Shown here piece by piece: positions 35,401 to 45,759 of a stretch of DNA of 64,000 nucleotides. The notes under the pieces are model-generated. The model made no database searches, was not told where the DNA came from, and saw only the letters and a program-made list of their open reading frames with translations. Positions within the stretch are counted from its first letter, which is position 1; each line of letters opens with the position of its first letter. Origin of the DNA: Echinometra lucunter. Its lineage: Eukaryota; Echinodermata; Echinoidea; Camarodonta; Echinometridae. The DNA lies in NCBI GenBank assembly GCA_029962745.1, contig CM057156.1, positions 26,064,421 through 26,128,420 on the forward strand. Direction: 5' to 3'. A program made the position numbers and the translations under genes.

Positions 35401-38400
35401 CTGATAAGGAAATGATGCTAATCCATTTCAATAGAGCTACTGCGGAAGGAACATCAGATGAGTAATATCTGGCGGAGGGTCACGTTAATTCTTCTTCATA
35501 CTCAACATATGTACAATGTAATGTAAGCCATGATTGTCTAGAGCTTCTTCAGACTCTGCGTTGTACTTTGGACTTCACTTGCCTTTTCTGCTTCTGAAGA
35601 CTCTACATGTATAGTTTACAAGTGATCTTTAAGATTTTGTTTCAAAAGTGCACCTGAGCTTTGTTATGGTTTTTACAATAACAGGCACATGCACATGAGC
35701 TACAATGTACATGTACATGGATGATAAAGGGAGCATATAAAATCTCCCTGTACATGGAAAAAAGAAGAAAAAAAAAAGAAAAAAAAAAAGGAAAGAAAAG
35801 TACTCAGTGTAACCCCCTTGTCAAAAAGTACCATGGGTACCACGGTACTTTGATGAAATTACCATCAAATCAATGATGGTACTTTCATGGTACTTTCATG
35901 GTTTTGATGGTAATTTGGTCAAAATACCATGGTACGCATGGTACCTCTTCTGCAGGGCCTGGTTACTGAAAAACTGTAAAAGTAACTTTTTAGTGTTTTG
36001 TTTTATGCAAGAAGATTTTAATGAATCTAATTCAAGCCATCTGTCGTCATTTAAGAAGAAAATTGGCACTGGGATCATTATCGCTGATTGTGATATAATT
36101 TACATGTATGTAGTTGCAATGACAATAACAGTATTAGCATGGACATGAGATGGCACTGCACAAAGCCATACCCCGGATTAAGACAGTACCCCTTGGTAGT
36201 GTCATAATGCGGAATTACCTGTACATGTGTACATGTAGATGTATGTTTTATCATGTTTTACAAGAGCCTGTATTAAAGTGATCGTATAGACCACATTGTG
36301 CAGTAAAATAGGCCTATAGTGCTAAAAAACCCATTAATGTACACAATGAGACCTGTATACGTATGTACATGTACACATCTGTACATGTACACATCTGCAC
36401 GTTATACTTGAACAATCCATAAAATCAACCAATCACTGTTTTAAATCAGCAATCAAATTCTTCAGGAGCATGATATGTTTCCGTGTAATTTCCTCCACTC
36501 AAACACCAATATCCTCTTCACTTCCTCCTGACATTATGAATTAATAGCAGATCACAAACACCTAAATGAATACAACAGCAAGTGTGACCTTGTCTGTTCT
36601 ACTGGTACTCTGACAGATTTCTCCATTCAATGAATGCAGGATTCATTCTCCCGACTATAGGAATGCTTCTGTTGTTTCGGGAACTATGCCATACAAAAAT
36701 TTCAATTTCAGAACACATACCGAATACCGTACATTTATACAAACAATTTAAAGTAGCACCTCAATGTTAGAATAGTAGCTGGAGGATAAGCACTAAATTG
36801 ATGCAATAATGCCAATCAAAACAATCACAAGTTTTAACCTACAAATGTGTGATTCATCTGGTAACCGTCGGTTGACTAAAATTTTTACCAACAAGATTAA
36901 AAATTTTAATCAACCGAACGTTCTAATAGTGTAGAGCCAGTTCTTGGTTAGAGCCTACATATAGGAGTACTGTACATAATACAGGGCAAAAATGCGTCAA
37001 GGCAGGGCTGTGAGAAAAAAATGCCTAGACTAACCAACCAGAAGAAAACCATGTTTTTCTATGCTGAAATGTTTCAGTATTACACTAAAGGTCTGTTCGG
37101 GGGAACGAGGTTAAGACCTTCCATAGGACAAGGGCCTTGGGATTGGTGAAACCTAAAGTATTTGCCTGGTGCAAGTTAGTTCAGTCACCATCATGCAGTC
37201 ACATCTTTTATTGCATTCATAGTCCGACGGGCTCGCATTATGGGCGTGCTATCTGTATGAGGAAATAAGCCTTTTTCTGCATGATTTCATTTTACCCCCA
37301 AGTTCTCAACTAAATACATGTACCTCTTAAATAATCTATTGTAAAGCCAGAACTTCCATACTAGTAATGTTAATGATGGCCATTTTTGGCAATATGAATT
37401 TTATTTTGCATCACAACACTTTTCTGAATCTTGACCACTTGCAAAACTTTGCAAATTTCGCCTGTGCGAATTCTGCCTTTACTTATTCACTGAAATAAGT
37501 GTGCGGGTGATTAAACTTACCTTCTCCATATCAACAAAGTCTTCATCATACTGTGTCTTCTCAGCACCGGCTATCTTCTCACTCATAAACTGCAGTAAAG
37601 AGAGCAAGAAAGGTGAAGAAAATTGTCATTTACATATATGCCACACTAAACACTAATAGGTCCAATGACTACAAATCTATCTCTGGACCCCTTATTCAAA
37701 TTACTTTAAAAGAAACTTCAGAAATATAAAATGCATTTGCAGACTCTAAAAACTTTAGTTCAGACTTCATTAATTTGAGTTTAAAACCTTGGAAACAGAT
37801 CTTGATCTTATGGGAAACTGCGACATATAAGTTTATTTATTTATTTATTCTATTTTCTGGCAAAGATAAAACATCAAACAGACAAAGGAAACAAGAAGAA
37901 AATATCACCGACTAGCGGCAACTACATGTAGTGCCTGAGGATGTCCAGAAGGAAGGACTCTCTCTGAACAAATTCAAGAGCTGTTTACAAGTACAGTACA
38001 TTTACACATGTAAAGGCCTATGGTCTTGAAGTTTCAATACATTCCTTGAAAAGTATGAGAATGTGGCCTACATGTACATATAACGTGTAAGAAAATTTTG
38101 ACCAACATCAGTTACAAGGGGAATTCCTAGTTCCTACATTCATTTGATGTCTTTGAAATGATTCAAATAAATCACCTCCAGTCTATGAAGCATTAGGCAT
38201 ACAGTTAAAGTGCAATCTACACAATGGAAATGATAACTCAATTGGCAAACTCTTCCAGGACATGAGTTGTAAAGACAGTTTACATATAAATAAATCTTTC
38301 ACTGGGGGTTTGCTTTCATCGATGTAACAGCACAATAGCATTCATGCAGCCCACTCGATATTTCAGTGCAATCCAGAGGGTATCATAAGACTACATGGAG

Positions 38401-41400
38401 GTCCATTCCAGATGCAAGAGCATTGTTAGCTCATCTAAGCAGATAGTACCGTAGGCACATCTTTTCTTGAAATGTACAAATAATCATTCATGATGCCTCT
38501 AACTCCTCTATTTTGTAGTAGACCACACATGTATAAAGAAACATGTAGTATACTGCATCTTTTGTTGAAATTGTAAATAATTCATAATGTTCCTTTAATA
38601 CTGTATGTACATTTACATGTACTTTTATTTGTTATATTACTGATATTACTTTGTGTACATTTACATTGTAAATATTGTATGCATTGCTTTTATCTCAGGA
38701 CCCTAGAAGATAGCAGTTTGTATCTGAAGAGGCTACCCTGATAAAAAAATAAAACTTGAAATAAAAACAAATAAATATGAATGTGGGCAAATGTGGTACA
38801 AAATGGGTTACTTTGCCAATGATATTAAATCAGTTGCTTAGTGATATGAAAAGAGGAAGATACAATGAGCTCCATCTCACTGGGAGACATCCTTTTAAAG
38901 CAAGGGCCTTTTTGCATGGTACTGATACAGTATCTCTTACTAAAAAATTGGTGAGTTCAGTTGCTAGCTGCAACTACATGTGTAGCAAGCTTGCAACTAC
39001 CGGTAGCAAGTATGCAAGCTAGCGGCTAGCTAGCGACTACATTATACATGTAGCTTGCCACAAGCTACATGTAGCAGTTAGCATGTAGTTTGTGAAATAC
39101 GTAAATTTGGGGAAAGGTTCCATGATTTCATCCATTAAAAAATTAAAAACTTGGTTTCCTTGCCTGGTTTACAGTACATTGTACATATAGGTTCTTTGTC
39201 ATAAATCTTGCAAGCCTACAATGAACTCTAATACCCCTTTCATGCTGGGAAGATGGTAAACACCGATGAACTAGCTGTGGTTCAATGGTGAAAGCCTAGC
39301 ATGAAAGGTTGTCATGGTGAAACACCAGGTAACATGCTGACTAAAAGTCAAAGGTTTTGTTTTCCAGTCATGTACACGCTTATCATGCAGTGCCCCTTGT
39401 ATTTCTGCTACAGGTCGGCCACTGGCCAGCAGGAACACAAATTCATCGGAGTATTCTCGACAGTATGAAAAGAATTTTCACCTGTGAACCACTGTTTCAA
39501 AGGTGAATTCAACGGTGGTTCAATGTTGGAAGCAGTGTGAAAGGGGTATAAAAGAGCTTGCAGGTACGTAGCAAACACTTTTAATAGCTTGCAAGCTTGC
39601 AACATTGGTCCTCGCAAGCATGCAACAGAAGAGTGCAGAAGTTTTTAAACAAGTTACTAGTTAATAGCAGTTTGTGAGCACATACAGATATTGTTCGCAA
39701 GCTTGTGACTGCTTATTACATAACAAACTACAGCTTGCAGCACATCTAAATTTCTGTAAGGGATGGGTCTACTGGTCTCTACGTACACAAAGGCATGTAA
39801 CAATAGCAGGGTAGACCTACCCGTACATGTATATGTAACTGCTCTTTTGCTAAGGCCACTGAACCATATCAGGACATGGACATTATCTTTACAACACTGG
39901 TTGAAATGTTTACCCTCTAAACAATACCCCTCAAGGGTTTCAACTGCTTTGTTCCACACTGTTTAACACTACAGTGCATGGAAAGTATTGGAAACAAGCT
40001 AAATTAGTTCGATTTGAACCGCTGTACAAGTACATGGTTTATATAGTGATTTGTAGTGCATAAATTCAAAGTCTTAGCTCCTATCTAGAGGGGGTTCATA
40101 CATTTGTATGGCTGCACTAAAAGTGTGCCTGTAGTGTACAAACACCTGTACCAGGGAGAATTGTCCCTCCTGTAATCAATACTAAAGAAGTATTATTGTA
40201 TAGCCATGTACGCTTCTACTGTAGGCCTACGTGTACATGTAAATGTATGTGTATATGATCACACCAGGGAATCAAAACAGGAACAATCCTGATCACTCAG
40301 AATGAAATGCACTTCATCTTGAACATGCAGAAAACAAACAAACAAACAAACAAACAAACAAACAAACAAAAAACCTCTCCAATTTTAGCAGAAAAGTACT
40401 GGAGCTACATTGTATTACAGTGTACAAGTTTGAAATGTCTTTTTTTTGGGGTGTGTGTGTGTGTGTGTTTACTTTCCAAAGCAGAATAGTGCTATTCCTT
40501 AATGACTTAAAAAATATATATACATGTATTGCAGGTCTCAATGGCCTAAACTAATAAATTTCAACTGACTAGATGCATTTGCACTTATGCACACAGCATC
40601 AAGATAAATTGTACTGCACCATTTAGATTAATCGCTTGATGACTTGCAACTTCTAATGCATACAGCAGCAGAGTGTGTTGTGTTTACATTAAATAATTTG
40701 GCCTACATGTACATGTACAATGTACATGTATATGATGAGGTGAACACAATTGGTCACTGAAGTCAAGAACAACAAAGTTGCTGACAATTTTAATAGCAAG
40801 CTTACTTAACATGGCAAAATGTAATTAAAGCTGGCTTTCAACTTTTCAAGAACTGAAAATTTTACAATAGTACTGTAGAAGCTTTACATGTAGTGGGCTA
40901 GTAAGAAAAAGCGTTACCGAAACATGATGTAAATAATGAAATGGGGGGGGGGGGGGGGGGGGGGCGGCGTTCGATGATGTTTTTTTTTGTTTATCGCAAG
41001 CTACATGTACAAGTGTAATGGTATCGGTGAAAAAGCAAAGTGAAAACATATCCCCTGGACCTGCCGATATGGCTCTTCCATTTACTGCATGTCCCCTTTT
41101 GCCACTGCAATTGCACTTGCGAAAATGTCTCTGAGTCTGTGATTCATGAAAAATACATGCAGAATTATTGCCTTAAAAATACAGTAAATGAGGGACATTT
41201 TATTTGGGACATGCTGTATGTTGTAGAGAAAACACTCTGTACATTATCTTGCATTTGGCTTAAGAAAATATGCAAATCTGAAGCAAAATTAAAAATGTAT
41301 AATTGTCTGTACCTGGTACAAAACATATTGAGATTTGTCCACAAAATGATAGTTATGGTAGTGTCAAAATATGTCATGTAGAAAATTTCATATACATATA

Positions 41401-42497
41401 CATACAAGGTACATGTAGGCATATCTATCTTATTCTGTCTATTCCATTAAAATTTTTGCTGATCTGTTTTTATTCTGTCTTAGCTTTGACTTTTAAAACT
41501 ACTTGACTTGAGGGTTTTGGTTTCCTTTAATTGCACAAAAAGTCAAAAGCAAGAGACTTACCTGGTTTGCTTTGCTGAACTGCTTTTTCATGTTTTGTTT
41601 AAATGACATGTGACACTATACAGAACACTTTTGGACAATTCCTTCTTCAAATATCCACTTTCCCAGCAAAATGTAAGATAAGTGATCCACAGTGTTAGAA
41701 AGATTTTCTTTCAATTGGAAAAATGTCTATGCTACAGAGAGAGTATTCTGTAGTGTACTAGCAAAAGCAGTGTGTACAGTGAACATGTACGCCTAGGTCT
41801 TCGTGGTGTACTATATATGCAAAATGAGAAACTTTGGCTGTTTTGATGTACACGAGAATGTGCAGGGGAAGACTGAATTAGATCATAATGAAAAGGTCCC
41901 TTGCTACATGTACTTCACAAGTTGAGCATACTCATTCTTTTGGCACCTATACATATATGGCAAAACCTAATTGAGTCACAGGATATAGCAGATATTGGGA
42001 CTTACTGAGGGATAACAGTTACCTCGAAAAGAGAAAATTTTAACTCAATTAAAGTTCAAGTTGACTAACAAATGCCAGCCTATGGGGGCAGGACTGTTTT
42101 ATAAAAAACAAATGATAACAAACAAAAATCTTCATTTGCAATTTTAAAAATTTCATGATGCTGCCAACCCACGCCAACCCATTGTTTTCTCCAATTATTT
42201 ACATAACTATGCAAAACAATCACTACACTATAGTTATTGCACCTTCTGCTGAACACTGATATGATATTGTTATTTTGTTGAAATTGGCACAAGTTTTATA
42301 ATAATAATAATATCTGGAATAAGATTTCATGGTGAAGAAATATCAAAAGGATGCCTTTTTATTCTTTGAAGACACTAATGAGGTATGATGATAATCACCA
42401 GCACTGAAAAGAGAGAAACTGCATTACTGATGAAGAAGAACTGCAGAAGGAAAAAGAAGAAGAAGAAGAAGAAGAAGAAGAAGAAGAAGAAGAAGAA

Positions 42498-42529
<32 letters not shown>

Positions 42530-45500
42530 AGAAGAGGAAGAAGGAGGAGAAGGGAAAAAAGGGGGATAAGAAGAAAAGGAAGAAGAAAGGAAATGAAACA
42601 AGAAGACAGAAGAGATGAAAAGAACAAAAAGAAAAAAAGACAATGAGAAGAGAAAAGAGAAAACGAAAAAAGGAGAAGGTGACAAAGAAGAAGGAAGGGA
42701 ACGAGGAAAAGGAGGAATGAGAAGGAGAAGATAGGAAAATAAGGAAGGAGGTTCTACAGTATACAGGTCTATGCATGTAAATAAAACACAATTGATTTGA
42801 TCTGTGATGATCATGTGTAGTTCTTTACCATAAGGGCATTGGGCATCTCTGTAGCATTGCAAAACAAAGGTTAAAGGGTAGTCCACCCTAGAAGTTTCAC
42901 TGTTTCAATAACAGGAGATAAATTTGAACAGCATTTTAAAAAAGAAATGAGCAAAATCGGTCAAAGAATAAGAAAATTACACTCATTTACATTTTCTAGT
43001 GAACTACTCTTGGCTCTGCAAATTGGCAACACTGATGACATCATATGCGAGCAGGTCTCCAAGCACTTTGTACATGAAATTTCACATTTCTCAATTTTCT
43101 TGGAAGTTACACATTTTCTAACCCCCATAATCAATGTATGTTCAGAAGAATTGCTTTTTACATAACATACTTTGACTATGGGCTAAGAAAATGTGTAATT
43201 TCCAAGAAAATTGAGATAATGTGAAATTTCATGTACAAAGTGAATGGAGACCTGCTTGCATATGATGTCATCAGTGTTGCCAATTTGCAGAGCCGAGAGT
43301 AATTTACTAGTAATTTTCTTATTCTTTGACCGATTTTGCTCATTTCTTTTTTTAAAATACTGTTCAATTTTATCTTCTCTTACTGAAACAGTGAAACTTC
43401 TGGGGTGGACTTTCCCTTTAATAGCATTTGAACCATATCTGCCAGGAATTGATATGACTTATGAGTATCAAATTCAAAATGATTTGCCTGCTGAAATTTC
43501 ATAATATTATCCATTACTGTACTTCACTGAAAAAAGAGAGATCAATAATGTATATAAAATGATTTTATTAAATATCATACTTCCAAAAATGAAAAATATA
43601 TCAAAATACATATATAATGAAGTGTTATCAATCTTATGTGTTGTAAACTAGGCCTACTCCGTATTTTATGGTAGAATTATTTGGGGACAATTAATATTAA
43701 TCTCATATACTTGCTGGAGAGTTAAAACATGTGGGATATTAATGCTGTATTTTTATATCAATATATGCAGTATCTCTTTGATAATTCAGTGAATGAAATT
43801 TAATAAATAATTGTTTTACTAAAAGCATTTGCTATTTCTTCACTGCCCCAATGCACTGCCCATATCCTGACAAAAAGCTAACTGTGATGGCATGCTGAAA
43901 AGATATGACAGGTTCGGATGAGCGACAAGTCATTTGTCAGGGAAGTTGTCGTTGGTCTTAGACTCTTAGCAAAGACGGCTTTGTGAAACACTTAGCAGAC
44001 AAGTTGAGCGACATCACCGAGATGTCGCTGATCTTGTAGTTATGACGGTTTCATGCAGGGAAAAAAATTGGTTTTTTTTTTTCCGGGGCTACTTTTTGGG
44101 CTCACTCATTCAAATTTTCAACACTTTATTACAGTTTACACTGCAACCTATGAGAATTTCAGGGGCTCTGTTTTTAGTTTTCCAAGGCTCATTTTGACAT
44201 TTCGGGGGCGAATTTGCTCTGAGCCCTCGTGTATTTTTTTCCCTGGTTTCATGAAATGCGCCCCTGGTCTAACGATGTTTTTCAGTAGTGTACCACGATG
44301 CAATGCCACTTTTCCAGTAATTAATACATGTATACGACACAAAATTATGCCATTTCCTGATCTAGGCTAGGGTCTCTCTCTGAGGCGAGCCTGAGATCGT
44401 CAATAAAAATAAGAATGGATGGTCTAAACATTTTTTCTTCTTCCACCCAATGGCATTACACATGTAGCAATCTAAAATCAATCTCAATAATTTTTGGTAG
44501 AATTCCGGAAATTCTGACTAAAATATTGTATTCCTTAGTGTACTGTAGTCTATACATGGACATCTCTAGTCTGACTCTAAGTTAGACTCAACAAAATGGA
44601 AAACGTGCGCGAACACTGCGAAGGCCAAAGCTGAACACCCAATTAGATTACTTTATAATGTAGACTACATTTTAGCAGTGGCCAGTGCTACTTTAATGAA
44701 GTCTGTTTAGATTCTAAGTAGGCCCTACTTACTAGATCTAGACCCCTAGTCTTACTTATCCTAGGGTCTAAATAATGACTTGTGAATTTAATCTAACTAA
44801 TCTAACATTAATGCTAATAGACCCAAAATTTAAAAATCTAATGATGTCCTTCTCAACATATCTGAAATGCATGAATGCCACGTTGCACCAAGTCCAAGCA
44901 TGCATGCCTCTGCACCGAACTTGGACCTACTAACTTTTACTCATCGACCGCCTTTAATTGGTTACATCGTATCTCAGAAAATATTCGTTGGTTTTCCCTT
45001 AATTTTGTCTCCCTTGTGAAGAAAATGTAGCAGATTAACATCTCATGTTCAGATTGTTGACTCGTACGATACACACGGAAATCTCGGCGATAAACGCATG
45101 TGATGTTTTTCTCTCGGCGCCTGTGTGAGCTCAATATTTAAACTGACCGCCCGTCCTCTGGAGTATGTAGACTATTGATTAAGCACATAGAGGGAGTTTT
45201 TACCATTTTCATTATGAAAGTTAAAAAAAAAATAATTAGATTCTGTTATTTCATCCTAATTTCTCTTGGACTCTGGTTACAATAGCCTGTTTGATTACTG
45301 TGGCATACTGCGCAAAGTTCCACGTGTAGATTTTGATTTCATGCACAGGAAAGCATTGCGCGAAGGTGGTCATGGTGGTCGGTTTCAGGTGGTCGATGAG
45401 TAGACCCTAGTAGTAGAGCTACCACTAGAAATAGATCTAGTTAATAGTAGACTAGGTCCAGTAAAAGTAGATTCTGCCTGAAGGCACTCCACCAGCGCGA

Positions 45501-45759
45501 GGATGGTTTGGGCATCTTGGAAAGCCGTGTACGGTGTACGCTCGTGATCGTGAACTGATTACTGCGAGTACAGCCTGAACGCTTAGCGTTCTAACTGACA
45601 CTGTGACAGACAAGGTAGAATACTGTGTCTGTAGTCAAAATCCTCTGATTTTCTATCCATACCTTAGTTCTCTACAGATGATGTTAAAATAAATTTGAAA
45701 TGAACAAATCTTACCTGATTAGCTTTGTTAAGCTGCTTCTTAAATCCAGCGAACGACAT
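20360..45759 (-). CDS. SH3GL: Endophilin-A (SH3GL family), 5' part only
   Basis: Endophilin A binds and bends membranes through its N-BAR domain and recruits dynamin and synaptojanin through its SH3 domain during clathrin-mediated endocytosis. Coding exons on the minus strand: first exon 45759-45715 or alternatively 41609-41562, then 37589-37521, 28363-28291, 25861-25718, 24461-24328 and 20426-20360. All junctions are GT-AG and every phase fits, giving about 177 residues with exon 1a. Diagnostic stretches are [15 protein letters not shown] (H0 amphipathic helix), [57 protein letters not shown] and [17 protein letters not shown]. These match endophilin A, not B. The rest of the N-BAR domain and the SH3 domain are missing; they should lie leftward, in or past the 500-N gap. 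The gene is head-to-head with CHAF1A. Confidence 0.93.
20508..20570 (+). repeat. tRNA-like SINE fragment
   Basis: The sequence GCTCAGTGGTAGAGTAGTGG followed by a degraded B box (GGGTTCAAA) resembles the relic at 3,444-3,518 in the opposite orientation. It is not a foldable tRNA. Confidence 0.4.
20577..20709. mobile_element. 133-bp MITE with TAA target duplication
   Basis: The termini GGCCCTGTTCAGGC and GCCTGAACAGGGCC are perfect 14-bp inverted repeats bordered by TAA on both sides (20574-20576 and 20710-20712). A 3-bp TAA duplication with GG...CC ends is the pattern of PIF/Harbinger MITEs. Confidence 0.75.
20878..21119. repeat. Candidate MITE with GGGGGTGT ends, rich in TTGCAA words
   Basis: The left end GGGGGTGTTCC and right end CCACACCCCC are loosely inverted, and the interior is full of TTGCAA/TTGCGAT words. 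I could not confirm a target duplication. Confidence 0.4.
23112..23847. mobile_element. hAT-like MITE, GGTTCGG subterminal repeats, copy 1
   Basis: The termini TAGGGCTGT (left) and ACAGCCCTA (right) are inverted, and a perfect 8-bp target duplication ATGGTTGT lies at 23104-23111 and 23848-23855. GGTTCGG is repeated near both ends, a typical transposase-binding arrangement in hAT elements. There is no transposase. It shares long internal identity with the copy at 54754-55660. Confidence 0.9.
24328..24461 (-). CDS. SH3GL: Endophilin exon 5
   Basis: 134 nt, acceptor CTACAG and donor G|GTACGG. It encodes [20 protein letters not shown] and [20 protein letters not shown] (BAR helix 2). An ORF that extends upstream through a GA/TC-rich intron tract is not coding there. 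Confidence 0.93.
24462..25717. other. SH3GL: Endophilin intron 4, content
   Basis: A GA-rich low-complexity tract (about 24466-24775) adjoins the exon 5 acceptor; on the sense strand it is a very long pyrimidine tract. The rest is plain AT-rich intron. Confidence 0.5.
25718..25861 (-). CDS. SH3GL: Endophilin exon 4
   Basis: 144 nt, acceptor CATAG and donor G|GTAAGT. It encodes [19 protein letters not shown], then [20 protein letters not shown]. This covers the endophilin-specific insert region in the middle of helix 1 and the start of helix 2. Confidence 0.93.
26863..27550. mobile_element. TA-flanked MITE with 26-bp perfect TIRs (688 bp)
   Basis: 26863-26888 and 27525-27550 are exact reverse complements, starting CCGTGTTTACACAGTGACTC. 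TA dinucleotides at 26861-26862 and 27551-27552 fit a Tc1/mariner-type target. The interior repeats related words (CGAGCCGTGT, GTTTACAC, GTCGAAC) and has no ORF of note. A truncated relative lies at 30770-30914. Confidence 0.85.
27970..28110. repeat. ATT/ATC microsatellite in endophilin intron 3
   Basis: GAT/ATC and ATT/GTT trinucleotides alternate over about 130 bp. The poly-Ile ORF across it is an artefact. Confidence 0.8.
28291..28363 (-). CDS. SH3GL: Endophilin exon 3
   Basis: 73 nt, acceptor AATAG and donor T|GTAAGT. It encodes [19 protein letters not shown] then LQPNP, the end of BAR helix 1 with the conserved LQPNP turn. Confidence 0.92.
29350..29406. repeat. (GGGGAAGGGGGAA)n minisatellite
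   Basis: GGGGGAAGGGGAA words are repeated in tandem and end in a G run. On the endophilin sense strand this is a CCCCTT pyrimidine tract. Confidence 0.85.
30770..30914. mobile_element. Truncated copy of the 26863-27550 MITE
   Basis: It begins with TA then CTGTGTTTACACAGTGACT and follows the first 145 bp of the 688-bp element closely (GTTCGACACGCGACCCGTGC, then ACCGCTTTTTTGATC). It stops abruptly at GCAGGTTTCA, where an ATT microsatellite and G run begin. The right end is absent. Confidence 0.85.
31154..31203. repeat. 50-bp direct duplication, copy A
   Basis: A segment starting TGATCTGAATTGAAAGTGCC recurs at 31491-31540 with very few changes, 337 bp away in the same orientation. It indicates a local duplication inside endophilin intron 2. 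Confidence 0.8.
31880..32325. mobile_element. Candidate MITE with GTGTGTTTA...TAAACACAC ends
   Basis: The left end GTGTGTTTAGCGAGGG and the right end, reverse-complemented, GTGTGTTTACTGAGGG agree at 14 of 16 positions. The interior is GC-richer than its surroundings and contains words such as AAATCGCG and AAGTCGC. No clear target duplication was found. Confidence 0.5.
33282..33776. mobile_element. Foldback element, arms about 215 bp
   Basis: The left arm (about 33282-33502) and right arm (about 33553-33776) are imperfect reverse complements. For example GAAACCCTG near the left end pairs with CAGGGTTTC near the right, and GACAACTCTCAATAT pairs with ATATTGAGAGTTGTC near the centre. About 50 bp separate the arms. 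A long-TIR, MITE-like element that could form a dsRNA hairpin in pre-mRNA. Confidence 0.7.
34037..34522. mobile_element. TTAA-flanked MITE, copy 2 (486 bp)
   Basis: Same family as 18433-18919. The left flank is TTAA (34033-34036) and the right flank is TTGA (34523-34526), one base from a perfect duplication. The ends pair at 16 of 21 positions. The interior is about nine-tenths identical to copy 1 by eye, including the CCGCCGCGTGATACGCC core. Confidence 0.75.
36863..36922. repeat. Hairpin, arms about 24 bp
   Basis: GGTTGACTAAAATTTTTA pairs with TAAAAATTTTAATCAACC around a short loop, with paired flanks (ACCGTC / GAACGTT). AT-rich snap-back in an endophilin intron. Confidence 0.65.
37521..37589 (-). 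CDS. SH3GL: Endophilin exon 2
   Basis: 69 nt, phase 0 at both ends. It encodes [23 protein letters not shown], the end of H0 and start of BAR helix 1. Confidence 0.92.
39234..39546. mobile_element. TA-flanked MITE with CCCCTTTCA termini (313 bp)
   Basis: The left end CCCCTTTCATGCTG and right end CAGTGTGAAAGGGG are inverted and flanked by TA on each side. Internally CACCGATGAACTAGCTGTGG has a counterpart in CCACCGTTGAATTCACC-like sequence. It sits inside a larger repeat rich in GCTTGCAAGC words. Confidence 0.7.
40334..40371. repeat. (AAAC)n microsatellite
   Basis: About nine tandem AAAC units. Confidence 0.95.
41562..41609 (-). CDS. SH3GL: Endophilin alternative first coding exon 1b
   Basis: An ATG nine bases after an in-frame TAG opens [16 protein letters not shown], ending at donor CAG|GTAAGT. 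It has the same ending (KANQ), the same splice phase and nearly the same length as exon 1a, so it should splice to exon 2 in its place. It lies 4.1 kb downstream of exon 1a and implies a second promoter. The residues after MSF are more polar and basic (KQN in place of AG), so membrane insertion may differ. Confidence 0.8.
42448..42545. repeat. (GAA)n microsatellite, long and nearly pure
   Basis: About 30 GAA units followed by about 150 bp of imperfect GA-rich sequence. The poly-Lys or poly-Ser ORFs here are artefacts. Confidence 0.95.
42875..43417. mobile_element. Foldback MITE, arms about 250 bp, TTAA flanks
   Basis: TTAA at 42871-42874 and 43418-43421 borders ends AGGGTAGTCCACCC and GGGGTGGACTTTCCCT. 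The arms stay complementary inward over about 250 bp, for example ATGACATCATATGCGAGCAGG with CCTGCTTGCATATGATGTCAT. They meet around a central loop of about 40 bp (43129-43166). Very long inverted repeats and TTAA flanks suggest a piggyBac-like or foldback element. It lies between endophilin first exons 1a and 1b. Confidence 0.85.
44056..44245. mobile_element. 190-bp hAT-like MITE with 8-bp TSD
   Basis: The ends CAGGGAAAAAAA and TTTTTTTCCCTG are inverted, and the 8-bp duplication GTTTCATG is perfect (44048-44055 and 44246-44253). It has no coding capacity. It lies in the intron after endophilin exon 1a. Confidence 0.9.
45715..45759 (-). CDS. SH3GL: Endophilin first coding exon 1a
   Basis: ATG to donor CAG|GTAAG gives [15 protein letters not shown], the standard endophilin H0 helix with a hydrophobic face (F3, F6, L10) and Lys residues. 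It joins exon 2 at phase 0. Confidence 0.93.

Larger units (their letters stand above)
28364..37520. other. SH3GL: Endophilin intron 2 (9.2 kb), content
   Basis: The largest intron. Listed elements inside are a truncated MITE (30770), a CTCAG/GAGGG-ended element (31880), a foldback (33282), TTAA MITE copy 2 (34037) and a hairpin (36863). It also has G homopolymers near 30932, 31551 and 35024, an A-rich tract near 35760-35800, and the densest TACATGTA palindrome content of the window. No exon was recognised. Confidence 0.5.
37590..41561. other. SH3GL: Interval between endophilin exon 2 and exon 1b
   Basis: Contains an AGCTTGCAAGCT-rich nest split by a small MITE (38943-39740), an (AAAC)n tract near 40334, a G run near 40943 and numerous TACATGTA words. 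No exon was recognised. Confidence 0.5.

Noticed and set aside
42375..42886. Poly-Phe, poly-Ser and poly-Lys ORFs
   Set aside because: Frame translations of the (GAA)n microsatellite and its GA-rich tail.
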